The notes beneath the pieces were generated by a model. It saw only the letters and a list, made by a program, of their open reading frames with translations, ran no database searches and was not told the DNA's origin. From assembly GCF_900113965.1 (NCBI RefSeq), contig NZ_FORI01000010.1, forward strand, positions 50,546-114,545: 64,000 nt of DNA, given 5' to 3'. Positions 34,432 through 42,700 of the stretch are shown here, piece by piece; positions within the stretch are counted from its first letter, which is position 1, and the number at the start of each line of letters is the position of its first letter. Source of the stretch: Treponema bryantii. GTDB taxonomy: Bacteria; Spirochaetota; Spirochaetia; Treponematales; Treponemataceae. The translations under genes and the position numbers were made by a program.

Positions 34432-35277
34432 ATGTTTAAAATTATTGAAAAAAAACAGCTTTCTGCCGGTGTATTTTATATGAAGGTTACTGCTCCTGAA
34501 ATTGCACGCAACCGCAAGGCAGGACAGTTTGTTATCGTTCAGGTTGATCTGGACTTTGGTGAGCGTATTCCGCTTACAATCGCTGATGCAAATGCCGAAG
34601 AGGGCTGGATTGCTCTCGTTTTCCAGGCTGTTGGTGCATCTACTTTGAAACTTTCTTTGAAAGAGGCTGGTGAGGAACTTCCTGCTGTGCTCGGTCCTCT
34701 TGGAAATCCATCTAAAATCGAAAAATATGACCGCCCTGTACTTGTTGTTGGTGGTGGTTTTGGTGTTGCTCCATGTTACCCAATCGTTCAGGCTCACAAG
34801 GCTATCGGAAACAAGGTAATCATGGTTATCTGTGCACGCAATAAAGACCTTTTGATTTATGTTGATGAAATGAAGGCTCTTGCAGACGAAGTAATCATTA
34901 TGACTGATGATGGTTCTGCCGGCCGCCAGGGTGTTTCTACAGTACCTGTAAAGGAAATGTGTGAAAGCCAGTGCCCACCAGCAGAAGTTATCGCAATTGG
35001 ACCTCCAATTATGATGAAGTTCTGTGCTCTTACAACTAAGGAGTACGGCGTTAAAACAACAGTTTCTTTGAACACAATTATGATTGACGGAACCGGAATG
35101 TGCGGTGGCTGTCGTGTATCTGTTGGCGGAGAAACAAAGTTCGTTTGTGTAGACGGTCCAGAGTTCGATGCTCACATTGTAGACTGGGACAACATGATGA
35201 TGCGTATGAAGTCTTTCAAGCCACGTGAACAGGAAGATTTCCACAAGTGCAAAATTGGTTTGGGCATTGAGAAATAG
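34432..35277 (+). CDS. nfnA: NfnA-type NADH-dependent ferredoxin:NADP+ oxidoreductase, FAD/2Fe-2S subunit
   Basis: This 281-residue protein is the small subunit of the electron-bifurcating NfnAB complex, which couples NADH and reduced ferredoxin to NADP+ reduction. An N-terminal ferredoxin-reductase FAD domain (RIPLTIAD; residues ~46-52), an NAD-binding part (VLVVGGGFGVAPCYP, ~103-117) and a C-terminal 2Fe-2S site (Asp219, Cys224, Cys227, Cys239 in DGTGMCGGCRV...FVC) are all present. The homologue class is also annotated sulphide dehydrogenase alpha. It is directly upstream of nfnB, separated only by an R1 repeat. Confidence 0.93.
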   Translation: MFKIIEKKQLSAGVFYMKVTAPEIARNRKAGQFVIVQVDLDFGERIPLTIADANAEEGWIALVFQAVGASTLKLSLKEAGEELPAVLGPLGNPSKIEKYDRPVLVVGGGFGVAPCYPIVQAHKAIGNKVIMVICARNKDLLIYVDEMKALADEVIIMTDDGSAGRQGVSTVPVKEMCESQCPPAEVIAIGPPIMMKFCALTTKEYGVKTTVSLNTIMIDGTGMCGGCRVSVGGETKFVCVDGPEFDAHIVDWDNMMMRMKSFKPREQEDFHKCKIGLGIEK

Positions 35278-35282
35278 ACCTA

Positions 35283-35321
35283 CGGTGGTTGAGTAGGCCG
35301 GAGGCCGTATCGAAACCACCA
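35283..35321 (+). repeat. R1 repeat, long form, between nfnA and nfnB
   Basis: CGGTGGTTGAGTAGGCCGG then AGGCCGTATCGAAACCACCA. It lies between two genes of one operon, so it is transcribed. Confidence 0.9.
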
Positions 35322-35336
35322 CTAATGGAGATAACA

Positions 35337-36809
35337 ATGATAAACGTACAAGAAGAACTTAATAAAATTAATGATTTGATTAAGGCTAACGGCAAGCTCA
35401 CTGCTAAAGACCGCAATGCCATTCCTCAGATGGAAATGCCTGCCCGTGATCCAAAGGTTCGCGCCCGCCAGATGGACGAGGTTGCTCTTGGTTTCAGCAA
35501 GGAGCAGGCTATTGTAGAAGCTAACCGCTGTCTTCAGTGTGCAAAGCCATTTTGTATGGAAGGCTGCCCTGTAAATATTGATATCCCGGGCTTTATCCGC
35601 GAAATCGCTAACGAAAACTTTAAGGCCGCTGTTGATACAATCAAAAAGACATCTCTCCTCCCTGCAATCTGTGGACGTGTTTGTCCTCAGGAAAAGCAGT
35701 GTCAGGGTAAGTGTACAGTTGGTAAGGTTTGGAAGAACCCTGAAAAGGCTGTTTCTATCGGCCGCCTGGAACGCTTTGTTGCAGACTGGGAGCGCGAAAA
35801 CAATCAGGTAACTATGCCTGAGGTTGCTCCAGCTACAGGAAAAAAGGTAGCAGTTATCGGTTCTGGTCCTGCTGGTCTTACAGTTGCTGCAGACTGTGCT
35901 CGTGCCGGTCATGAAGTTACTGTATTTGAAGCCTTCCACAAGTGTGGTGGTGTAATGATGTACGGTATTCCTGAATTCCGTCTTCCAAAGAAAATTGTTC
36001 AGGACGAAATTGAAAATCTTAAGAAAATCGGCGTAAAGTTTGAAACAAACTTCCTTGTTGGCCGTACAGATACACTCGATCAGCTTCTTTCAGAAAAGGG
36101 CTTTGATGCTGCTTTCGTTGGAACAGGTGCTGGTCTTCCAAAGTTCTTGAACATTCCTGGAGAAAACCTTATTGGTGTATTCTCTGCAAACGAATATCTT
36201 ACCCGTGCAAACCTTATGAAGGGTTACGATAAAGACCACGCTGCAACTCCAATTTACGAAGCAAAGCACGTAGTTGTTTGTGGTGCCGGAAACGTTGCAA
36301 TGGATGCTGCCCGCATGGCATTCCGCCTTGGCGCAGAAACTGTTGATGTTGTTTACCGCCGTACAAGAAACGAAATGCCAGCCCGTCTCGAAGAGATTGG
36401 TCACGCAGAAGAAGAAGGCGTAAACTTCCGCTTCCTCGAAAACCCTGTAGAAGTTCTCGGCAACGAAGAAGGTAAGGTTGTAGGTGTACGCTGTCTCAGC
36501 TATGAACTCGGTGAACCAGACGAATCAGGACGCCGCTCTCCAGTACCTATTCCAGGTTCAGAGCACGACGTTCCTTGTGACGCAATGATTGTTGCCCTTG
36601 GAAACGGTTCAAACCCACTTCTCGTAAGCACAACTCCAGGTCTCGACGCTGACAAGCGCGGTCACATCCTCGTAGACGAAAAGCAGGCTACACACCACGC
36701 CAAAGTATGGGCCGGTGGAGACATCGTTCTCGGTGCCGCTACAGTTATCCTCGCTATGGGTGAAGGAAGAAAGGCTGCTGCAGGTATCAACGAGTACCTC
36801 GCGAAATAA
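35337..36809 (+). CDS. nfnB: NfnB / glutamate synthase small-chain-like flavoprotein with two 4Fe-4S clusters
   Basis: The 490-residue protein starts at ATG 35337 with GGAG upstream; a longer frame from TTG 35289 begins inside the R1 repeat. N-terminal cysteines CLQCAKPFCMEGCP (about 62-75) and CGRVCPQEKQCQGKC (about 107-121) hold two 4Fe-4S clusters. FAD-binding VAVIGSGPAGLTVAADCARAG and NADP-binding VVVCGAGNVAMDAARMAFRLG motifs follow. Because nfnA precedes it, the bifurcating transhydrogenase role is favoured over glutamate synthase, whose large subunit is not present here. Confidence 0.93.
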   Translation: MINVQEELNKINDLIKANGKLTAKDRNAIPQMEMPARDPKVRARQMDEVALGFSKEQAIVEANRCLQCAKPFCMEGCPVNIDIPGFIREIANENFKAAVDTIKKTSLLPAICGRVCPQEKQCQGKCTVGKVWKNPEKAVSIGRLERFVADWERENNQVTMPEVAPATGKKVAVIGSGPAGLTVAADCARAGHEVTVFEAFHKCGGVMMYGIPEFRLPKKIVQDEIENLKKIGVKFETNFLVGRTDTLDQLLSEKGFDAAFVGTGAGLPKFLNIPGENLIGVFSANEYLTRANLMKGYDKDHAATPIYEAKHVVVCGAGNVAMDAARMAFRLGAETVDVVYRRTRNEMPARLEEIGHAEEEGVNFRFLENPVEVLGNEEGKVVGVRCLSYELGEPDESGRRSPVPIPGSEHDVPCDAMIVALGNGSNPLLVSTTPGLDADKRGHILVDEKQATHHAKVWAGGDIVLGAATVILAMGEGRKAAAGINEYLAK

Positions 36810-36818
36810 ACGGAATCC

Positions 36819-36858
36819 ACGGTGGTTGAGTAGCCCGAAGGGCGTATCGAAACCACCG
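36819..36858 (+). repeat. R1 repeat, long form
   Basis: CACGGTGGTTGAGTAGCCCG then AAGGGCGTATCGAAACCACC. Inner pair GCCCGAAGGGC differs from other copies (GGCC) but still pairs. It lies just after the nfnB stop. Confidence 0.9.
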
Positions 36859-36871
36859 CAGATGCAAAAGG

Positions 36872-36911
36872 AAAAGGAGATTTCAATTGACTTGAAATCT
36901 CCTTTTTTATT
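36872..36911 (+). terminator. Strong rho-independent terminator after nfnB
   Basis: AAAAGGAGATTTCAA pairs with TTGAAATCTCCTTTT (15 bp) around five bases, followed by TTATTATATT. Confidence 0.92.
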
Positions 36912-37109
36912 ATATTTAACTTGTAAAGCATTCCGTGCAGAAGAACATTTCCAACGAACAGATTACATTTATTAGTATGCACGTGATTATTAGATTGCCG
37001 TATTGAGCACGGCAATGACAGTTTATTATCTTCGTTTTTTCTTTACCATAATTCAGGCCGGGGGTTGGACAGGCACTGAAAAACTAATGTCTCATTTTAA
37101 GGAATGGTT

Positions 37110-37685
37110 ATGGATAAAACAATCAAAGAAACAATCCATGCAAAAGGAATAGAAATCGGTATTTATACTACTGATTTTGAAAATGAGTTTATTTCCCTTA
37201 CTGATATAGCGCGATATAAGAGTGATGACCCTTCGGCTGTTATTCAGAACTGGATGCGTAATCGTGATGTAATTGAGTTTTTGGGATTATGGGAAACTAT
37301 GCATAATCCTGATTTTAAACGCCTCGAATTCGAGGGGTTTAAAAAAGCTGCTGGTGCAAATGCGTTTACTTTATCACCACAAAAATGGATAAATGCAACA
37401 AGCGCTATAGGAATTGTTTCAAAATCAGGTAGGTACGGTGGTGGAACTTTTGCGCATTCTGATATAGCAATGGAATTTGCGTCCTGGATTTCCGCAGATG
37501 AGGCAGATTTGTTGAATGTTGCCTTGTTTGGACAGACAGCTTCAGAATGGCGAAAAGAAAATTCAGGAAAGAAGGGAAATATTCGTGATTATGCGGACTT
37601 GCATCATCTTCTAGTTCTTGCAAATCAAGGCCTGGACTTTTCATCACAGAAAATTTTGCCAATTACTGATAAAACAGATGATTAA
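37110..37685 (+). CDS. KilA-N domain protein, probably C-terminally truncated
   Basis: The 191-residue protein (ATG 37110, with AAGGA six bases upstream; ATG 37104 overlaps that site) has the KilA-N fold: FISLTDIARYKSDDPSAVIQNWMRNRDVIEF near the N-terminus, NAFTLSPQKWI and RYGGGTFAHSDIAMEFASWIS. Then ADLLNVALFGQTASEWRKEN and GNIRDYADLHHLLVLANQGL follow. Related proteins usually continue with a ~60-residue C-terminal region (NIRDYA-x-L-QL-x-L-NLEN-x-NA...); here the protein ends in an unrelated tail, so truncation or tail replacement is likely. KilA-N proteins are phage or mobile-element DNA-binding proteins. Confidence 0.85.
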   Translation: MDKTIKETIHAKGIEIGIYTTDFENEFISLTDIARYKSDDPSAVIQNWMRNRDVIEFLGLWETMHNPDFKRLEFEGFKKAAGANAFTLSPQKWINATSAIGIVSKSGRYGGGTFAHSDIAMEFASWISADEADLLNVALFGQTASEWRKENSGKKGNIRDYADLHHLLVLANQGLDFSSQKILPITDKTDD

Positions 37686-37716
37686 AATTTGTAACGTACT
37701 GCGTCACAAATTTTAT
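37684..37716 (+). terminator. Terminator-like hairpin after the KilA-N gene
   Basis: AAAATTTGT pairs with ACAAATTTT around ACGTACTGCGT. It is followed by ATTAAT, so it is weak alone; the R1 element next to it ends in a T-run. Confidence 0.55.
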
Positions 37717-37728
37717 TAATCGAGAAAC

Positions 37729-37781
37729 TGGTGGTTTCGGTACATTTCGCTATGCGAAGTACTCAACCACCGGTCTTTTTT
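37729..37781. repeat. R1 repeat with variant centre followed by T-run
   Basis: CTGGTGGTTTCGGTACATTT and GCGAAGTACTCAACCACCGG form a long hairpin, with CTTTTTT following. In this position it would work as a rho-independent terminator for the KilA-N gene. Confidence 0.8.
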
Positions 37782-37797
37782 CTCCGATAATCAAAAT

Positions 37798-38640
37798 ATG
37801 GCACAGAAAAAAAAATCATCTAAGAAAAAGAACAATACTTTATTTGCAGCAGCTTGTGTTTTACTCGGCCTGCTGATCATTTTAATCATATTCCTTGTAA
37901 AAAAAGACCAGATTTTTACAAATCTTAAAGAAACAGCCTTTTTTGACAGAGTTTTCGGTACAACTCCAACAGTAATTGAAAACCATGAACCGGCTGAACC
38001 TAAAGAAACAGAAACAATTCCTCTTAAGAATGATGAAATTACAATCCAAATAGAAACTGAAGAGCCAAAAACAGTTTCTGCAAAACCAAAAGATGAGGTG
38101 GTTTCGACAAACTCAACTACTGCAAATAGTACTCCGGTAACTGAGAAAGAAACTGCAAAGACAGAAACTCCTAAATCAGAAGATAAGCCAAAAACAGAAA
38201 AGCCTGCAGCTACAGGCACAACAGAACTGCAGCTTTGCTTTGTAAATATAGATGGTGATGGTTCAGTTGGCCGCCAGCTAATTAAAAGAAAGGTCCCAAA
38301 AAGCGATTCTCCGCTTACAACAGCCATCAATCTGCTTCTCCAGGGCCCAGATACCACCAAATCCGCAGAACGCAACTGCATGTCCTTAATCCCAGCCGGC
38401 ACAAAGCTTTTAAGCGCCAAAGTATCCGGCGGCGTTGCATATTTGAATTTCAATGAAAATTTTGAAATAAACACATACGGAGTAGAAGGCTACATCCATC
38501 AGCTAGAACAGGTAGTTTTCACCGCAACATCATTCTCTACAGTTACAAGTGTTCAGTTCCTAATTGAAGGCGAAAAACGTGATTATTTAGGAAGTGAAGG
38601 TGTATTAATAGCATCTCCTCTTTCGAGAAGTTCATTTTAA
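37798..38640 (+). CDS. GerMN-domain protein with N-terminal membrane anchor
   Basis: The 280-residue protein has a Lys-rich N-terminus, one membrane segment (about 14-34, LFAAACVLLGLLIILIIFLV), a Pro/Glu/Thr/Lys-rich spacer (about 60-140) and a GerMN domain (about 142-275: ELQLCFVNIDGDGSVGRQLIKRKV, TTAINLLLQGPDTTKSAERNCMSLIPAGTKLLSAKVSGGVAYLNFNENF, FTATSFSTVTSVQFLIEGEK). GerMN is known from spore-germination protein GerM but also occurs in non-sporulating bacteria. The spacer contains VVSTNSTT, a short reverse R1 element lying in frame. ATG 37798 has no Shine-Dalgarno. Confidence 0.85.
   Translation: MAQKKKSSKKKNNTLFAAACVLLGLLIILIIFLVKKDQIFTNLKETAFFDRVFGTTPTVIENHEPAEPKETETIPLKNDEITIQIETEEPKTVSAKPKDEVVSTNSTTANSTPVTEKETAKTETPKSEDKPKTEKPAATGTTELQLCFVNIDGDGSVGRQLIKRKVPKSDSPLTTAINLLLQGPDTTKSAERNCMSLIPAGTKLLSAKVSGGVAYLNFNENFEINTYGVEGYIHQLEQVVFTATSFSTVTSVQFLIEGEKRDYLGSEGVLIASPLSRSSF
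38096..38121 (-). repeat. R1 repeat, short form, inside coding sequence
   Basis: AGGTGGTTTCGACAAACTCA followed by ACTAC: the reverse of the short form, in frame in the GerMN spacer. Confidence 0.75.
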
Positions 38641-38662
38641 TAAGATTTAATTAATCAGTATA

Positions 38663-38837
38663 TGTGAGATTTTGGTGCGTAGTCGGAAATCATATCAGGC
38701 TGCCTCGAGAAGTTTTGGCGCTTAGCCATCGAAAACAAATAAGCGGTTTTTCTTTGAAAAACCGCTTATTTGTTAACACAAAAAACTGGCTCGCGAGCAG
38801 CCTGATGTGATTTACGACGTGAGCACCAAAAGGTCAC
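38663..38837. repeat. Large cruciform element, copy A
   Basis: The ~175-base element is self-complementary end to end. Outer arms: TTTTGGTGC (38670-38678) with GCACCAAAA (38823-38831), GTCG with CGAC, AAATCA with TGATTT. Middle arms: ATCAGGCTGC with GCAGCCTGAT. Core segments AGTTTTGGCG, TTAGCCATCGAAAAC and GTTAACACAAAAAACT flank a central hairpin CAAATAAGCGGTTTTTC-TTT-GAAAAACCGCTTATTTG. The core matches copy B at 45797 in opposite orientation. Confidence 0.9.
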
Positions 38838-38851
38838 AAGATGTCAGTTGA

Positions 38852-39904
38852 TTACTTATATGATTTCACAATCTTATCAAAATAAGAAGCTGCTTTCAGA
38901 TACGCTGTCTGATAAGTTGAGATTGAAAAATAATCAAATCCCGCATCCTTATTCCGAGTCAAAATCTTAGTAAGACAAACGTTAGTATCATTCTCCGGGA
39001 AATAAGAAGTAGTAATAATCTTATAACTGTCCTTAGCCGCAGTATAAGTAATTTCAGCATTCTTATAATCAATATAAGACCCTTCCGAGCTCTCAAGCAG
39101 CTTTCTCTGAACATATAAATCATTTAATTTCTTATTCTCAGAAACCTGTGGAAGAACAGACATTGTAACAAGCGATTCATTACCCAAAGTCCAGAAGTTT
39201 TCCATTTTCTGTTCCCAGTTTTCGTCCAGAGTTACAGAACGGTTTTCAAACTTGCAGATCTTTGATTTTGCGGTTGGTCTTGTTGCTTTCTGAACAGAAG
39301 GTTTTTCAGAAGGAAGTCCTTCAAACTCAGAAAAAGTATTATCTTCGCTGGATTTAATAGTTCCAATTGTTACACAGTCCAGTACAGCATTTCCTTTATC
39401 ATCTGTAATCTTTCTAATATTGAAAACAGGAACTCTTGCATCAAAAGTGATAGTTACGTTGCCGCCAAACTGAGGATAATCCTGGTCTATCTGGATATTT
39501 GAATCTTCTACAGCATCTGCCTTAATGCGGCGTGCTGAAAACTCATAAAGTAGGTCGTGAAGGTAGTTTACAATGTCTGTATCATCAGTGTCTGGAAGAA
39601 TGGTGGAGATGATTTTTTCACCTGTCATAGTCCATACATCTGCTTTTGAATCAACAGTAAGAAGAATTGCAATTTCCTTTGCAGGAAGCATTGCTTCGTC
39701 GTCCTGTGGTGCATAATAGCGGATCTGAAAAGTTCCTGCATCATAAGACAAAATGCCAACATAACTTTCGCGGGTGAATGAAGTATCTTTGTAGTAAGCA
39801 TATTCACCGGCGCTATCTGGAATAAACTGAGTTACCCCAGGAAGTGCAAAGATTGAAGTTGTTATGATGATTGATGTTATGATTGATAGAATTAGTTTTT
39901 TCAT
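38852..39904 (-). CDS. Secreted protein, unknown function
   Basis: The protein has 350 residues from ATG 39904 (MKKLILSIITSIIITTSIFA), which gives a clean signal peptide; the longer frame to 39946 is R2-repeat sequence. No lipobox. The mature part shows no family I recognise: a probable beta-rich domain (YAYYKDTSFTRESYVGILSYD), a segment VTITFDARVPVFNIRKITDDKGNAVLDCVTIG and a C-terminal region DFDYFSISTYQTAYLKA-type helices. It probably resides in the periplasm or outer membrane. It stands alone on the minus strand between copy A of the cruciform and an R2 repeat. Confidence 0.65.
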   Translation of the reverse strand: MKKLILSIITSIIITTSIFALPGVTQFIPDSAGEYAYYKDTSFTRESYVGILSYDAGTFQIRYYAPQDDEAMLPAKEIAILLTVDSKADVWTMTGEKIISTILPDTDDTDIVNYLHDLLYEFSARRIKADAVEDSNIQIDQDYPQFGGNVTITFDARVPVFNIRKITDDKGNAVLDCVTIGTIKSSEDNTFSEFEGLPSEKPSVQKATRPTAKSKICKFENRSVTLDENWEQKMENFWTLGNESLVTMSVLPQVSENKKLNDLYVQRKLLESSEGSYIDYKNAEITYTAAKDSYKIITTSYFPENDTNVCLTKILTRNKDAGFDYFSISTYQTAYLKAASYFDKIVKSYK

Positions 39905-39923
39905 GGGCTGTCCTGTGGGAGAT

Positions 39924-39996
39924 GGATTGCTTCGCTTCGCTCGCAATGACGATTTATTGCCGTCATTGCGAGGAGCCCGAAGGGCGACGTGGCAAT
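39924..39996. repeat. R2 repeat abutting the proS stop codon
   Basis: GGATTGCTTCGCTTCGCTCG, CAATGACG, then GTCATTGCGAGGAGCCCG and AAGGGCGACGTGGCAATCT. The proS stop TAG starts where the element ends. Confidence 0.9.
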
Positions 39997-41808
39997 CTAA
40001 GCGTTCAGCTTCTTCAGTTCTGCTCTTACGATATCAGCTGCTTTCTTAGCAACTTCGTCTGCTGGTACAAGTGTTGCTTCAGCATCGCTTCGGAGCTTCA
40101 TTTCTACGTTTGGAAGGTTCTTGTCACCAACTACAATGCGGATTGGGTATCCGATAAGTTCTGAGTCTGTGAACTTTACGCCTGGGCGTTCGTTGCGGTC
40201 GTCGAGGAGAACTTCAATACCGTCTGCCTTCAAGTCTTCGTAAATCTTATCTGCAACTTCCTTCATCTTATCCTTGTACATAACAGGGATAACAGCAACC
40301 TGGTAAGGAGCTACTGTCATAGGCCAGATAATACCTTTATCATCATGATGACCTTCGATAATAGAAGCGAGAGTACGGTCAACACCAATACCATAGCAGC
40401 CCATCAAAGGAGTAACAGGTTTTCCGTTTTCTGCAAGGTAAGTTACGTTCATTGATTTAGTATATTTAGTTCCAAGCTTAAAGATATGTCCAAGCTCGTT
40501 ACCTTTCTTCATGTAGAACTTTCCGCCACATTCAGGACAAGCATCGCCTTCTTTACAGGTACGAACATCAACAGTCATAAATGCAGTAAAGTCGCGGCCT
40601 GGTTCAACGTGCTTAATGTGATAGCCTGCTTTGCCGGCGCCTGCAATACAGTCGTGCATATCTACAGTAGATTTATCTGCAATTACAGGAATCTTAATTC
40701 CAACAGGTCCTACAAATCCGTGTGGAGCACCGCTGTACTTAAGAACATCTTCGTCGCTTGCAAGTTCTGCACCAGATGCCTTAAGTTCTGCAGCAAGCTT
40801 TGTCTCGTTTACATCGAGGTCGCCGCGGATAAGTACGCAGAAGAAGGTTTCTGGAATATATGTCTGTCCGCCTTCTGTAACAGTTTCAGCGTTCTTGTAG
40901 AACTCTGTTCCAGATAAATCAACAGCACAGTTGTAAACCTTGTAAACAAGAGCTTTAAGGAAAGTAGTTGGTTTTTCACCAAAGAACTTTTCCATATCTT
41001 CAATGCTGAATACATTTGGAGTAGCAACTTCTTCAATTGCCGCGTCAGTCTTTTTTTGTGGCTGGCCGTTGCTGTCGAGTGGAACTTCTGTCTTACAAGC
41101 AGCCTTTTCAACGTTAGCGGCATAGTCGCAGTTTGGACAGAGGAGAAGTGTATCATCACCAACTTCAGATTCAACCATAAACTCTTCTGAACCAGAACCA
41201 CCCATAGAACCTGTATCTGCCTTTACAGAAATTGTTGTAAGACCCATGCGCTTAAAGATACGGCGGTAAGCGGCAGCTACGTTGTCATAAGAAGCATCCA
41301 AATCAGCCTGATCTTTATCAAAAGAATAAGCGTCCATCATTGTGAATTCGCGGCCACGCATTACACCATAGCGGGGACGGATTTCATCGCGGTATTTTGT
41401 GTTAATCTGATAGAGTGTGAATGGAAGCTGTTTATAAGAAGAAAGTCCGTCGCGAACGATAGCTGTAAAAGCTTCCTCTGCTGTAGGAGAAACTACCATG
41501 TCCTGGCCCTGACGGTTCTGTGCAGTAAGCATTTCGCCTGCCATTTTGTCCCAGCGTCCAGATTCCTTCCATAAATCACCGGGTACGATTACTGTAGGTT
41601 TGATTTCGAGAAGACCTGCGTTGTCGAGTTCTTCGCGGATAATTTTTTCAACTTTCATTAAAGAACGGAATCCGAATGGCATGTAAGCATAAAGTCCGTT
41701 TCCAAGTTTGCGGATAAGACCGCTGCGCATCATAAGCTGATGGCTTGCAATAACTGCGTCGTTTGGAGCTTCACGCAGTGTAGAGATAATTGTTTTTGTA
41801 GCTTTCAT
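39997..41808 (-). CDS. proS: Prolyl-tRNA synthetase (bacterial type, with insertion domain)
   Basis: ProRS charges tRNA-Pro. The 603-residue protein has class II motifs: GLIRKLGNGLYAYMPFGFRSL (motif 1 region), RDEIRPRYGVMRGREFTMMDAYSFD (motif 2) and GCYGIGVDRTLASIIEGHHDDKG (motif 3), an INS editing domain between (about 225-400, FLKALVYKVYN...) and an anticodon-binding C-terminus (VAVIPVMYKDKM...). ATG 41808 follows TTGAAG-17-TAAAAT by eight bases with no Shine-Dalgarno: probably leaderless. The TAG stop abuts an R2 repeat. Confidence 0.96.
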   Translation of the reverse strand: MKATKTIISTLREAPNDAVIASHQLMMRSGLIRKLGNGLYAYMPFGFRSLMKVEKIIREELDNAGLLEIKPTVIVPGDLWKESGRWDKMAGEMLTAQNRQGQDMVVSPTAEEAFTAIVRDGLSSYKQLPFTLYQINTKYRDEIRPRYGVMRGREFTMMDAYSFDKDQADLDASYDNVAAAYRRIFKRMGLTTISVKADTGSMGGSGSEEFMVESEVGDDTLLLCPNCDYAANVEKAACKTEVPLDSNGQPQKKTDAAIEEVATPNVFSIEDMEKFFGEKPTTFLKALVYKVYNCAVDLSGTEFYKNAETVTEGGQTYIPETFFCVLIRGDLDVNETKLAAELKASGAELASDEDVLKYSGAPHGFVGPVGIKIPVIADKSTVDMHDCIAGAGKAGYHIKHVEPGRDFTAFMTVDVRTCKEGDACPECGGKFYMKKGNELGHIFKLGTKYTKSMNVTYLAENGKPVTPLMGCYGIGVDRTLASIIEGHHDDKGIIWPMTVAPYQVAVIPVMYKDKMKEVADKIYEDLKADGIEVLLDDRNERPGVKFTDSELIGYPIRIVVGDKNLPNVEMKLRSDAEATLVPADEVAKKAADIVRAELKKLNA

Positions 41809-41816
41809 AACGTATT

Positions 41817-41845
41817 ATTTTAATGAAAGTACGTTATTTCTTCAA
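41817..41845 (-). promoter_or_regulatory. proS promoter
   Basis: On the minus strand TTGAAG (41840-41845), 17 bases, TAAAAT (41817-41822). The -35 lies within the end of the upstream methyltransferase-like gene. Confidence 0.7.
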
Positions 41846-42571
41846 CACACAGATAATTTTGTCAGAGTCGTTTGTGTAAGGAGTCTTCTTGTAATCGTTG
41901 TAGAATTCAACTGATGAATAGCCTACTTCCTTTGCATAGGAACGGATAGATTCCATACTGATAGGGCAGACAAGTTCGTCCTTTACTTCATCAATAACTT
42001 TTCCACTGGCTGTAACAACATGCTGGAAAAGCTTGTAAGAAATCTGATCGGAATTCTTGATAACAGAAGAATAAAGTGTAGCTCTCTCTGATTTTTTAGC
42101 TGGTAACTCAATCTTTGTTTCTGAGAAATCGTATTTAGAAAAGTTTAAGAGATCGAGAACAAGGTATCCGCCGTCTGAAAGAAGCATCTTTGAATCAAAA
42201 AGGAACTTTTTGATAAGAGTGCGGTCTTTCATAAAGATAACACGGTAGCAGAGACAGGTAACAACATTAAAGAAGTTTTTGCCAAGATAGCGTGCAATAT
42301 CAGCTGGATTCAGATTAAAAACGTGTGCAGGTGTTTCTTTTGTAGACTGACGTGTATTAACGACATTAACAAATTCTGCGAAGGAGTCTGTAAGTGTTAT
42401 GTCAAACTTATCCTGTAACTGCTCTGTAAGTAAAGCCGGGCCGCATTCTACGCCCAAAAATTTTGCAGGTGCAGGAAATTCATTTCCCATTGCAGTGAAA
42501 AACTCAAGCTGGTTCGGTTCAATCGGGAAAAAATCTTCGTAATAGTCTGTCCACTTCTTAATGTAAATCAT
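41834..42571 (-). CDS. Class I SAM-dependent methyltransferase-like protein
   Basis: The 245-residue protein has the overall class I methyltransferase layout: KFLGVECGPALLTEQL at the position of motif I (the usual G-x-G-x-G is GVECGP here), DITLTDSFAEFVNVV for the acidic loop, FFNVVTCLCYRVIFM for motif IV and LLSDGGYLVLDLLNFSKYDF for motif V/VI. Substrate unknown. The altered motif I makes cofactor binding less certain. The start at 42571 has TATAAT boxes five and ten bases upstream and no Shine-Dalgarno. Confidence 0.65.
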   Translation of the reverse strand: MIYIKKWTDYYEDFFPIEPNQLEFFTAMGNEFPAPAKFLGVECGPALLTEQLQDKFDITLTDSFAEFVNVVNTRQSTKETPAHVFNLNPADIARYLGKNFFNVVTCLCYRVIFMKDRTLIKKFLFDSKMLLSDGGYLVLDLLNFSKYDFSETKIELPAKKSERATLYSSVIKNSDQISYKLFQHVVTASGKVIDEVKDELVCPISMESIRSYAKEVGYSSVEFYNDYKKTPYTNDSDKIICVLKK

Positions 42572-42581
42572 AGTACATTAT

Positions 42582-42609
42582 ATTATAAATCATAATCGTG
42601 GAAATTCAA
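42582..42609 (-). promoter_or_regulatory. Promoter of the methyltransferase-like gene
   Basis: On the minus strand TTGAAT (42604-42609), 16 bases, TATAAT (42582-42587), overlapping a second TATAAT (42577-42582). Confidence 0.6.
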
Positions 42610-42628
42610 GTTTTTAGTTATTTAATAT

Positions 42629-42698
42629 GGATTGCTTCGCTGCGCTCGCAATGACAGAGTTGTTCGTCATTGCGAGGAGCCCGTAGGGCGACGTGGCA
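42629..42698. repeat. R2 repeat abutting the ricT stop codon
   Basis: GGATTGCTTCGCTGCGCTCG, CAATGACAG, then GTCATTGCGAGGAGCCCG and TAGGGCGACGTGGCAATCT. The ricT TAG stop begins at the next base. Confidence 0.9.
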
Positions 42699-42700
42699 AT

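Larger units (their letters stand above)
36810..37109 (+). other. Intergenic region between nfnB and the KilA-N gene
   Basis: It holds the R1 repeat, the nfnB terminator and a short R2-like element (36992-37021: GATTGCCG-TATTGAGCA-CGGCAATGACAG). Nothing recognisable is seen in the rest. Confidence 0.7.

Noticed and set aside
35289..35336. N-terminal extension of NfnB
   Set aside because: It is translated R1 repeat with a TTG start; GGAG and ATG 35337 fit better.
34417..35337. 306-codon minus-strand frame opposite nfnA
   Set aside because: It is a shadow; its end includes translated R1 repeat and the plus strand encodes NfnA with intact cofactor motifs.
38663..38837. Simple bidirectional terminator
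   Set aside because: It could serve as one between convergent genes, but the homologous copy B lies between divergent promoters, and the shared core is far longer than a terminator.
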